DNA of 64,000 nucleotides, taken from assembly GCF_025460765.1 (NCBI RefSeq), contig NZ_JAMWEG010000009.1, positions 124,001 to 188,000 on the forward strand, read 5' to 3'. The notes below the pieces were generated by a model. It did not search any database, was not told the DNA's origin, and was given only the letters and a program-made list of their open reading frames with translations. Made by a program: the position numbers and the translations under genes. Each line of letters starts with the position of its first letter. Position 1 is the stretch's first letter. The stretch is from Micromonospora sp. MA102. Lineage in GTDB: Bacteria > Actinomycetota > Actinomycetes > Mycobacteriales > Micromonosporaceae. Of the stretch, positions 7,806 to 15,112 are shown one piece after another.

Positions 7806-8471
7806 ATGTCGCGACGTCTGGTCAGTCTGACCCTGGACACGCTGGAGGACCTGCCCCGCTCCTGCCGGCAGTGCGTCTACTGGGAGCTGGACCCGGTCTC
7901 GGCCGAGCGCGCGTGCGCCGCCGGTGACCCGGGGCTGGAGAAGGAGGCCTGGGTCTCCCAGACGCTCCTGGAGTGGGGTTCCTGCGGCAAGCTCGCGTAC
8001 GTGGACGGCATGCCCGCCGGTTTTGTCATGTACGCCCCGCCGGCGTACGTTCCGCGCTCGATGGCGTTCCCCACCTCGCCCGTCTCAGCGGACGCCGCGC
8101 TGCTCATGACGGCGCACGTGGTGCCCGCCTTCGCGGGCGGCGGCCTGGGTCGGATGCTCGTCCAGGGGGTCGCCCGGGATCTCACCAAGCGTGGGATCAA
8201 GGCCATCGAGGCGTTCGGCGACGCGAAGTTCGGCGACGACGCGGACGACCCGGCGCGGGGCTGCCTGGCGCCCGCCGACTTCTTCCTCTCGGTGGGCTTC
8301 AAGACGGTCCGCCCGCACCCGCGCTACCCCCGGCTCCGGCTGGAGCTGCGCACCGCGCTCAGCTGGAAGTCCGACGTCGAGTACGCGCTGGAGAAGCTGC
8401 TCGGCTCGATGAGCCCGGAGACGCTGCTGCGCCCGGTCCGCCCGGCGCCCGCCACCCGCTCGATGAGCTGA
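7806..8471 (+). CDS. GNAT-like N-acetyltransferase (221 aa)
   Basis: The middle of the protein matches the GNAT fold. VDGMPAGFVMYAP is beta strand 4, and LLMTAHVVPAFAGGGLGRMLVQGVARDL is the acetyl-CoA-binding segment with a Q/RxxGxG/A-like loop, GGGLGR. The C-terminal strand covers FLSVGFKTVRPHPRYPRLRLEL. An N-terminal CRQCVYWEL pair of cysteines is conserved in actinobacterial members. ATG at 7806 is preferred over the in-frame ATG at 7791 because GGTGGGG sits upstream of it. It is divergent from the aminotransferase across a 297-base gap. The acceptor is unknown. Confidence 0.8.
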   Translation: MSRRLVSLTLDTLEDLPRSCRQCVYWELDPVSAERACAAGDPGLEKEAWVSQTLLEWGSCGKLAYVDGMPAGFVMYAPPAYVPRSMAFPTSPVSADAALLMTAHVVPAFAGGGLGRMLVQGVARDLTKRGIKAIEAFGDAKFGDDADDPARGCLAPADFFLSVGFKTVRPHPRYPRLRLELRTALSWKSDVEYALEKLLGSMSPETLLRPVRPAPATRSMS

Positions 8472-8484
8472 CGCCCGGGGCGGC

Positions 8485-9645
8485 TCAGTCGACCACCGTG
8501 CCGGCGGCCACCACCGCCCGCAGCTCGCTCACGTCGATCGAGCCGGTGGGCACGTCCCGCTCGATCGGGAAGTACATCCGCTGCACGGCGGCGACGATCG
8601 CCTCGACCAGCCGGTCCCGGAACCGGGGGTCCACCAGCCGGTGGCGGTCGGCCGGTGAGGTCAGGTAGCCCACCTCGACCCGGACCGCGGGCATCCGGGT
8701 CAGCCGCAGCAGATCCCAGGTCTTGGCGTGGGTGCGGCAGTCCCGCAGCCCGGTGCGGGCCACGATCTCCCGCTGCACCAGCCCGGCCAGCCGCTCCCCG
8801 GTGGCGGAGGTTACGCCGTTGTCGGTGCCGTAGTGGTAGGTGGCCACCCCGTCGGCCGCCGGGTTGGCGTGCCCGTCGGTGTGCAGGGAGATGAAGACGT
8901 CGGCGCCGAGGGAGTTGGCGAGCTGGGCGCGGTCCGCGTCCGGCAGGCAGGTCCGCGGGGACGGGCCCCGGGTGAGCTGCACGCGTACGCCGGCCGCCGC
9001 GAGCCGCCCCTCCAACCGGCTGGCCAGGTCGTGCACGAGGTCCGCCTCGGTCCAGCGCAGCGGGCCGTCGGGCACGACCACGCCCGGGTCGGTGCCGCCG
9101 TGCCCCGGGTCGATGACCACGGTCCGCCCGACCAGGGTCGGCCCGGCCTGCCGGATGGCGTCGGATTCGCGGAGCCACTGCGGCCGCCCGCCGACCACCT
9201 TCCGGCCGAGGCGGCGCAGCGCGTTGATGGTGTGCGGACCGCACGTCCCGTCCGGTTTCAACCCCATCTCCCGCTGGAACTGGGCTACCGCGCGGGAGGT
9301 GCGGATGCCGTAGATGGCGTCGGCGCGGCCCGCGTCGTATCCCATCTCCAGGAGCCGTTCCTGCAGTGACCGGACGTCCTCCCCGGTCAGCGGCTCGGGG
9401 ACCGCGTGGTAGAGGGTGCGCGCGCCGAACCGCCAGCGGGCCGCGTCGAGCGCCTGCCAGGTCTCCGTGCCCACCCGCCCGTCCACGCTGAGGCCGCGGG
9501 ACTGCTGGAACGCCCGGACGGCGCGCTCGGTCTCCGCGTCGAACTCCTCGCCGCCGGGTCCGGCGGGGAGCAGTTCCAGGCCGGTGAGGACGGTGCGGAT
9601 CTCGGCCACCGCGGGTCCCCGGTCACCGGGTCGGATGGGACGCAC
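8485..9645 (-). CDS. cwlM: CwlM-type peptidoglycan-binding amidase_3 protein (386 aa)
   Basis: Two PG_binding_1 domains (about 5-65 and 85-145) precede an amidase_3 domain (about 172-365). The zinc-site motifs DPGHGGTDPG, TEADLVHDLA, SLHTDGHAN and EVGYL all keep the expected His and Glu residues. In mycobacteria CwlM sits in this same trxB-trx-cwlM-parB order and, when phosphorylated by PknB, activates MurA instead of acting mainly as a hydrolase. No signal peptide is seen, which fits a cytoplasmic regulator. GTG at 9645 is chosen because AGAGGGGGG lies just upstream; GTG at 9663 is the alternative. It is downstream of trxA on the same strand but separated by a terminator. Confidence 0.9.
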   Translation of the reverse strand: MRPIRPGDRGPAVAEIRTVLTGLELLPAGPGGEEFDAETERAVRAFQQSRGLSVDGRVGTETWQALDAARWRFGARTLYHAVPEPLTGEDVRSLQERLLEMGYDAGRADAIYGIRTSRAVAQFQREMGLKPDGTCGPHTINALRRLGRKVVGGRPQWLRESDAIRQAGPTLVGRTVVIDPGHGGTDPGVVVPDGPLRWTEADLVHDLASRLEGRLAAAGVRVQLTRGPSPRTCLPDADRAQLANSLGADVFISLHTDGHANPAADGVATYHYGTDNGVTSATGERLAGLVQREIVARTGLRDCRTHAKTWDLLRLTRMPAVRVEVGYLTSPADRHRLVDPRFRDRLVEAIVAAVQRMYFPIERDVPTGSIDVSELRAVVAAGTVVD

Positions 9646-9775
9646 GATGACCCCCCTCTGCACGGACGCTGGCTGGCCGGAGACTCCGACGGAGGTGCTT
9701 CCCCGCTGGGGAGACCTTACGGAGCGTACCGTGGCCGGTCACCGGCGATTGTGGGTTCGCCGCAGGTCAGAAACG

Positions 9776-9816
9776 CGGAACCCCCGTCGCCCGGGGTCGG
9801 GCGGACGGGGGTTCCG
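9776..9816 (-). terminator. Terminator after trxBA
   Basis: CGGAACCCCCGTC (9776-9788) pairs perfectly with GACGGGGGTTCCG (9804-9816). The loop can add a further GCCC/GGGC helix. On the minus strand it is followed by a T-containing run. It lies 19 bases past the trxA stop and before cwlM. Confidence 0.8.
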
Positions 9817-9834
9817 GTGGTGTCGGGTGTCGGC

Positions 9835-10158
9835 TCAGAGCGCCGACTCGATGAGCTTGACCAGCTCACCCTTCGGCTTGGCGCCGGCGATGGACTGCAC
9901 CGGCTCGCCGTTCTTGAAGATGGTCAGGGTCGGCACGGACATCACCCGGTAGGTGCGCGCCGTCTCGGGGTTCTCGTCGATGTTGAGCTTGACGATGGTG
10001 ACCTGGTCACCCATCTCGCCCGCGATCTCCTCCAGCAGCGGCGAGACCTTGCGGCACGGACCGCACCACTCCGCCCAGAAGTCGACCAGAACCGGCTTGT
10101 CGGACTTCAGCACGTCGCTCGCGAAGCTCGCGTCCGTGACCGCCTTGGTTGCTCCCAC
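9835..10158 (-). CDS. trxA: Thioredoxin (107 aa)
   Basis: A classic cytoplasmic thioredoxin. VLVDFWAEWCGPCRKVSPLL carries the redox pair C32 and C35, and VMSVPTLTIFKNGE carries the cis-proline. It is reduced by the thioredoxin reductase encoded just upstream and passes electrons to ribonucleotide reductase, peroxidases and oxidised proteins. The GTG start at 10158 follows a strong GGAGGAGGGG site. It is 38 bases from trxB and probably shares its SigR-like promoter. Confidence 0.97.
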   Translation of the reverse strand: MGATKAVTDASFASDVLKSDKPVLVDFWAEWCGPCRKVSPLLEEIAGEMGDQVTIVKLNIDENPETARTYRVMSVPTLTIFKNGEPVQSIAGAKPKGELVKLIESAL

Positions 10159-10196
10159 TATGAACCCCTCCTCCGGGACCTGTTCGTGAAAATGTT

Positions 10197-11150
10197 TCAG
10201 CCTTGCAGGGTGGCGATGAAGCGCTCGGCGTCGAGGGCGGCGGCACAGCCCGTGCCGGCCGCCGTGATGGCCTGCCGGTAGATGTGGTCGACCACGTCAC
10301 CGGCGGCGAAGACACCCGGGATGCTGGTCCGGGTGCTCGGCGCCTGCACCTTCACGTACCCCTCGTCGTCGAGCTCCACCTGGCCCCGGAAGAGCTCGCT
10401 GCGCGGGTCGTGGCCGATCGCCACGAAGACGCCGGTGACGTCGAGCACCTTGCTCTGACCGCTGTGCACGTTGCGCACCCGTACGCCGCTGACCTTGCCG
10501 TCCTCGCCGAGGATCTCCTCGATCACGCTGTTCCACTCGACCTTGATCTTCTCGTTGCCGAGGGCCCGAGCGGCCATGATCTTGCTGGCGCGGAACGAGT
10601 CGCGGCGGTGGATGATCGTCACCGACTCGGCGAACCGGGTGAGGAAGCTGGCCTCCTCCATCGCCGAGTCGCCGCCGCCGACCACCACGATGTGCTGGTT
10701 CCGGAAGAAGAAGCCGTCACAGGTCGCGCAGGACGACACGCCGTGGCCCAGGTATTCCTGCTCGCCCGGCACGCCCAGCGGACGCCAGGCCGAGCCGGTG
10801 GAGAGGATGACCGCCCGGGCCCGGTAGGCCGTCTCGCCCACCCAGACGGTGCTCACCTCGTTGGAGCCGACCTCGCCGGTGTCCTTCAGCTCGACCCGGG
10901 TCACGTCGTCGGTGAGGAACTCGGCGCCGAACCGCTCGGCCTGCTTGCGCATGTTGTCCATCAGCTCGGGGCCGAGGATGCCGTCCGCGAAACCGGGGAA
11001 GTTCTCCACCTCGGTGGTGGTCATCAGCGCACCGCCGGACTGCACGCCCTCGATGACCAGCGGCTTGAGGTTGGCGCGCGCGGCGTAGACCGCCGCGGTG
11101 TAACCGGCCGGCCCGGAGCCGATGATGATCAGGTTGCGGACCTCGTCCAC
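10197..11150 (-). CDS. trxB: Thioredoxin reductase (317 aa)
   Basis: An FAD/NADPH enzyme that reduces thioredoxin. Visible motifs are the FAD-binding GSGPAGYT (residues 11-18), the redox-active CATC (141-144), the NADPH-binding [10 protein letters not shown] and the C-terminal FAD motif [10 protein letters not shown]. The length is normal. GTG at 11150 is chosen because GGGAG lies 8 bases upstream and the protein family begins there; the longer frame to 11189 adds an unlikely hydrophilic stretch. It precedes trxA and lies downstream of the sigM-anti-sigma pair, as in mycobacteria. Confidence 0.97.
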   Translation of the reverse strand: MDEVRNLIIIGSGPAGYTAAVYAARANLKPLVIEGVQSGGALMTTTEVENFPGFADGILGPELMDNMRKQAERFGAEFLTDDVTRVELKDTGEVGSNEVSTVWVGETAYRARAVILSTGSAWRPLGVPGEQEYLGHGVSSCATCDGFFFRNQHIVVVGGGDSAMEEASFLTRFAESVTIIHRRDSFRASKIMAARALGNEKIKVEWNSVIEEILGEDGKVSGVRVRNVHSGQSKVLDVTGVFVAIGHDPRSELFRGQVELDDEGYVKVQAPSTRTSIPGVFAAGDVVDHIYRQAITAAGTGCAAALDAERFIATLQG

Positions 11151-11243
11151 TGCCGTCTCCCGATGTGTGTGTTCGTCACCGGCGCGCACCGATGTCCGAT
11201 CCCGAGTGCCGACGGCTCAGCGGCGTCGGCGCCTGACTTGCAG

Positions 11244-11271
11244 AACGTCATCGTACGAAGCGAAGATTCCC
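11244..11271 (-). promoter_or_regulatory. SigR-like promoter of trxBA
   Basis: On the minus strand GGGAAT (11271-11266) is followed after 19 bases by GTT (11246-11244). This matches the thiol-stress SigR/SigH promoter pattern GGGAAT-N18/19-GTT known from actinomycete trxBA operons. The -10 side lies about 94 bases before the trxB start. Confidence 0.65.
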
Positions 11272-11329
11272 GAGCCGGTCATCCGGTGGGTCACGTCACG
11301 CGGCGGAGCCCGCCCGGGTGACCGCGACC

Positions 11330-12298
11330 TCACCCTACCCGCGCGGTGAAGCGGGTGTCCGCGCCGGACCCGGGGACCCCGCACTCGGGTCCGCTCACCC
11401 AGGCCCAGCGGGCGCCGCCCCCGTCCGTGAAGGTCACCACCAGCGCCGGGCTGCCCCGGAACCGGGCGTAGTCGACCAGCTGAACGGTGAGCGGGCCGGC
11501 GCGGTGCTCCGCGCCGATCTCGGACAGGCAACCGGCCAGCGCCTCGGGGCGTTCGAGCCGGTCCAGCCCGGTGGTCTCGAACACCCGGTGCTCGTCCTGT
11601 CCGTCCGCGGGCTCCGCCCGGTCGCTCGCCTTGGTCGAGAGCCCGGCGAACCCGCCCGGGATCCGGGAGAGGGTGTCCGGGGTGTAGTCGGTGCCGCTGT
11701 GCAGGGCCGGCCCGGTGGTCCGGAACGGCCCGGCGGCGAGCGGAGCGGCCCCGCCCTCGGCCCGGCTGCCCGCGCTGTCGGCCGTCCCGGTGATCCCGCC
11801 GGCACCCGCGTCGACCAGGTAACTGACCCCGAACCCGACCGCGGTCACCGAGGCGGCGGCCAGCGCGACCGGACCGGCGAGCCGCGTCCAGCGCCGGGAG
11901 CGGCGTCCCGGCCCGGTGTTCCGGCCGGGCCGGCCCGTCGCGCCGGGCGGATGGGCGCCCCGGCCGGGCTGTGCCGGCACGGCGGCCGGCGTCGAGCCGT
12001 GCTCGGGAGGATCGGACGCCAGATCGCCCGTCGGGGCCGGGCCGGCGCCGGCGAGCGCCGCGGTGATCCGGTCCGCCACGCCCGGCGGCAGCTCCGGGCC
12101 GGGCTCGGCGGCCCAACCGGCCAGGTCCGCGTGGACCAGCTCGACCGCCCGGGCCAGGGCCGCGTACGCCTCGCCCCAGGCCGGGTCCTGCTCGACCAGC
12201 CGGGCGACGGTCGCCCGCTCCGGGGTGCCGTCCAGCGCCCCGCCGAGGTAGTCGGCGAGCAGGTCGTGGTCGACCTCGCTGAACTCCCGGGAAGTCAC
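11330..12298 (-). CDS. Membrane-anchored anti-sigma-like protein, partner of SigM (322 aa)
   Basis: The N-terminal 60 residues are a short cytoplasmic segment with DHDLLADYLGGALDGTPERA, followed by a Pro-rich linker. One transmembrane helix lies at about 140-162, and an extracytoplasmic domain covers about 165-322. This is the shape of an anti-sigma factor such as mycobacterial RsmA, which sits in the same place. No ZAS zinc motif (HxxxCxxC) is visible. The GTG start overlaps the sigM stop in GTGA, so synthesis of the two is coupled. Similarity to known anti-sigma factors is low, so the role is inferred mainly from position and topology. Confidence 0.7.
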   Translation of the reverse strand: MTSREFSEVDHDLLADYLGGALDGTPERATVARLVEQDPAWGEAYAALARAVELVHADLAGWAAEPGPELPPGVADRITAALAGAGPAPTGDLASDPPEHGSTPAAVPAQPGRGAHPPGATGRPGRNTGPGRRSRRWTRLAGPVALAAASVTAVGFGVSYLVDAGAGGITGTADSAGSRAEGGAAPLAAGPFRTTGPALHSGTDYTPDTLSRIPGGFAGLSTKASDRAEPADGQDEHRVFETTGLDRLERPEALAGCLSEIGAEHRAGPLTVQLVDYARFRGSPALVVTFTDGGGARWAWVSGPECGVPGSGADTRFTARVG

Positions 12299-13026
12299 GT
12301 CTCCTCCTGGCTGGCATCCCGCCGGGACCACCCCGACGTGGATCCGACGCCCTCGGGCGGCCGGGGGTTCCCACCGGTGACCCTGGGCACGTCCGGGACC
12401 TCGTCGGAGCCGGTCCGGAGATGCCCGAGAAGCACGGCGAGGCGGGCCCGGCCCCGGGCGCACCGGCTCTTCACCGTCCCCTCGGCGACCTCGAGGATCC
12501 GGGCCACATCGGCCACCGAATAGCCCTGCACGTCCACCAGCACCAGCGCGGCCCGTTGCTCGACCGGGAGCGCGGCGAGGGCCTGCCGGACCACCAGGGC
12601 GGTGTCGTGGTCCCGGGCCGGTGCCGCCAGCTCCACCCCGCCGGTGTGCCGGCCGGGCTCCCCGTCGGTGTGGACGCCGTCGGACAGCGGGACCGTGGCG
12701 TGCGTCTGGCGCCGCCGGATCCGGTCCAGGCAGGCGTTGACCACGATCCGGTGCAGCCAGGTGGTGACCGCCGAGTCGCCCCGGAACCGGGCCGCGGCGC
12801 GGTGCGCCGACAGCAACGCGTCCTGGAGGGCGTCGGCCGCCTCCTCGCGGTCGCCGACCGTCCGCAGGGCCACCGCCCAGAGCCGGTCCCGGTGCCGGTG
12901 GAACAGCTCGGTGAAGGCGTCCCGATCGCCGGCGACGTGCGCCCGCAGCAGGTCGAGGTCGGACACGCCGGCCGGCTGGCCGTCACCGGTCGCTGGTTCG
13001 GGCGTACGCCCACCGCGACCCGCCAT
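12295..13026 (-). CDS. sigM: ECF RNA polymerase sigma factor SigM (243 aa)
   Basis: Region 2 has DAFTELFHRHRDRLWAVALRT and the -10-recognition segment WLHRIVVNACLDRIRRR. Region 4 has LPVEQRAALVLVDVQGYSVA followed by VAEGTVKSRCARGRARL, the helix-turn-helix for -35 recognition. The start at ATG 13026 begins MAGRGGRTPEP; the longer frame reading into the pseudokinase gene is rejected. The stop overlaps the start of the anti-sigma gene. Position beside trxBA and murJ matches mycobacterial SigM, which responds to envelope or thiol stress; the inducing signal here is not shown by sequence. Confidence 0.88.
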   Translation of the reverse strand: MAGRGGRTPEPATGDGQPAGVSDLDLLRAHVAGDRDAFTELFHRHRDRLWAVALRTVGDREEAADALQDALLSAHRAAARFRGDSAVTTWLHRIVVNACLDRIRRRQTHATVPLSDGVHTDGEPGRHTGGVELAAPARDHDTALVVRQALAALPVEQRAALVLVDVQGYSVADVARILEVAEGTVKSRCARGRARLAVLLGHLRTGSDEVPDVPRVTGGNPRPPEGVGSTSGWSRRDASQEET

Positions 13027-13069
13027 CACCACGTCCGGCGGAGGTGGTGCACCGGGTGCGGCGTACGGC

Positions 13070-14683
13070 TCACGAGCCCTGGACCGTGATTTCCTGGACG
13101 CCGAGCTTCCAGCCGCCGCCGCCGTCCTTCTCCGGCAGCTCGGTGATCCAGAAGAGGAGGTACTGGTACTTCTCCTCCGGGTTGAACCCGTCGAAGACCA
13201 TCGTGGTGCCGTCGTGGTCCTCGAACGGCTGCCCAATGCGCTCCGTGTAGGCGGCGACGAGATCCTTGTCGCCCTTGGAGCTGGACGGAAACTCGTTCTT
13301 GCCGGCGCGCAGCTCGGCCGAGGCGCCGGTGGACGACAGGGTGGCCTGGATCGCCTTGACCGTGTGCGGGGCGCCGAGATCGATCCAGATCCCCATGCCG
13401 TCCTTCAGGCCGCCGAACTTGCCGTTGTTCCGGTAGCTCTGGGTCTCCCAGCCCTCGTTCGGGTCGCCGTCGATGACCTTCTCGGCGTCGCGCACCTCGG
13501 CGCGGTCCCGGCTGTCCGGGTCGATGATCCGGACGTCCTGGATGTTGAGCTTGCGGACCGGGGCCGCCGGCACGCTGGTGCCGCCGGCGGCGGGCGCGCT
13601 GCTGGACGGCTGGGCCACCGGCTCCTTGCCGTGGTCCTTGTCGTCGCCGAGGGCGCTGATGCCGATGAGCAGCCCGACCAGGGCCACCGCCAGCAGCGCG
13701 GCGATGCCCAGGGCGACCTTCCGGCCGCCGGCCGCGGCCAGCGGCGAGGGCTCGTCCTCGGTGTCGGCCGTGAAGCGCAGCGGACCGGCCTGCTCCAGGA
13801 AGTGCTCGTCGGCGGGGATGTCCAGCCGGTTCAGCTCGGCCGACAGGACGTCGGACGAGGGCGGGGCGATCTCCGGGTCGAGCAGGTCCATGGTGAGGTC
13901 GTCGAGGTACGCCGGCACCCCGGCGCGCACCTGGCGGGGCGCGGCGATGGCGCCGCCGGCGTCCCGGACGGCGTCGGGAAGGGCGGCCCGGCCGTGGCCG
14001 GCGGTGGCGCCGTGCAGCGGGGCCTCGCCGTGCGGCCAGTGGCCGGTCAGGGCGAAATAGAGCACCCCGCCGACCGCCCGCAGGTCGTTCTCCTGGCTGT
14101 CGGCCCCGTCGGTGCGCGCGTCGGCCAGCACCACGCGGCCGTCGTCGCTGATCATCGCGGTGCCGGGGTGGACGTTGCCGTGCACCATGCCGGTGGCGTG
14201 CACGGCGGCGAGGGCGCTGGCGACTGCGCTGCCGATTGCCGTGGCCCGGGCCGGGTCCAGCGGACCGTCGGCGGTCACCAGCTCGCGCAGCGACTGCCCG
14301 TCCACCCATTCGCGGACCACGTAGGCCCGGTCGGCCTCGTCGATCGCGTCGTAGACGCCGACCAGGTTGGGGTGGATCACGCGGCTGGCGGCGACGGCCG
14401 CCTGGAGCATCTCGGTGGCGGAATCGCCACCCGGGTAGCGGAGGACCACCGCGACCGGACGGCGCAGCACGACGTCGACCCCGCGCCAGACCAGCCGGCC
14501 CGCGCTGTCGTTGTTGATGTGCTCGACCAGCTCATACCGCTCGGCCAGGACCTCACCGACCGCGGGAGCACCGAAGGTCACGACCGGCGGAGAGGTCTCC
14601 TCCGCCTCCTGACCCTCGCCGACCTGGGTCACCCGTCCTCCCTCGGTGATCGTGTCGATCGATGGACCCGTGCTGCTGGGCAT
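13070..14683 (-). CDS. Transmembrane pseudokinase, separate counterpart of the MviN/MurJ pseudokinase domain (537 aa)
   Basis: Residues about 45-290 are a protein-kinase-like fold with key residues lost. The beta-3 segment reads PVAVVLRYP with Arg (82) where Lys is expected, the catalytic loop reads HGNVHPG (168-174) instead of HRDxKPxN, and DAR (188-190) replaces DFG. One transmembrane helix lies at 322-345, and the outside part (346-537) looks like a carbohydrate- or discoidin-type beta domain ending in GVQEITVQGS. In Mycobacterium tuberculosis this architecture is fused to MurJ (MviN) and is a PknB target bound by FhaA. Here murJ is a separate gene 429 bases upstream. A scaffold role in lipid II flipping control is inferred. 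Confidence 0.82.
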   Translation of the reverse strand: MPSSTGPSIDTITEGGRVTQVGEGQEAEETSPPVVTFGAPAVGEVLAERYELVEHINNDSAGRLVWRGVDVVLRRPVAVVLRYPGGDSATEMLQAAVAASRVIHPNLVGVYDAIDEADRAYVVREWVDGQSLRELVTADGPLDPARATAIGSAVASALAAVHATGMVHGNVHPGTAMISDDGRVVLADARTDGADSQENDLRAVGGVLYFALTGHWPHGEAPLHGATAGHGRAALPDAVRDAGGAIAAPRQVRAGVPAYLDDLTMDLLDPEIAPPSSDVLSAELNRLDIPADEHFLEQAGPLRFTADTEDEPSPLAAAGGRKVALGIAALLAVALVGLLIGISALGDDKDHGKEPVAQPSSSAPAAGGTSVPAAPVRKLNIQDVRIIDPDSRDRAEVRDAEKVIDGDPNEGWETQSYRNNGKFGGLKDGMGIWIDLGAPHTVKAIQATLSSTGASAELRAGKNEFPSSSKGDKDLVAAYTERIGQPFEDHDGTTMVFDGFNPEEKYQYLLFWITELPEKDGGGGWKLGVQEITVQGS

Positions 14684-15112
14684 GTGGCTTCCCGCTCTGC
14701 CTTGGCTGGAACCGGCAGACCGGTGTCGACGCCCGCGTCGGCACCCGCCGTGCCCGTCGAGAGTGACCTTACCCGGGATGCCCGGTTCTCCGACATGTCA
14801 TCTTCCCGCCGGACTCGGTGGGACGCCAGTGACCGTGGGGATCGGCCGGGTAACGGCCCGGTCGGGCCACGTCGCTGGGACACGCACGCCCAATCTAGAT
14901 GTTGACGGCAAGTAGTCGGCGCAGGGGCGCACCGGTGTGGCGGCCTCCGTGACGCGGCTGGATTTCCCCTGCTCCGGCCGGTCACCCTCAGCCGTACGGT
15001 TGGTTGTCCACAGGCCGAGAGGCCCATTGGGCGGGGGAACCCTGAGTTATCCACAGCCGTATCCCCAGGCTGGTGATCGTCGTTCACCGTCCGTCATCGG
15101 CGCTGGTCGAGG
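14684..15112. other. Intergenic region with two DnaA boxes
   Basis: This 429-base gap between murJ and the pseudokinase gene holds no gene I can support. It contains the pseudokinase promoter region and two consensus DnaA boxes on the + strand, at 15004-15012 and 15047-15055. Confidence 0.7.
15004..15055 (+). promoter_or_regulatory. Pair of DnaA boxes
   Basis: TTGTCCACA at 15004-15012 and TTATCCACA at 15047-15055 are both exact matches to actinobacterial DnaA boxes. They lie some 320-370 bases upstream of the pseudokinase start and 58 bases past the end of murJ. Confidence 0.75.

Noticed and set aside
12602-14905. A 767-codon + strand frame across sigM and the pseudokinase gene
   Set aside because: Antisense to two well-supported genes with known motifs; no recognisable protein.
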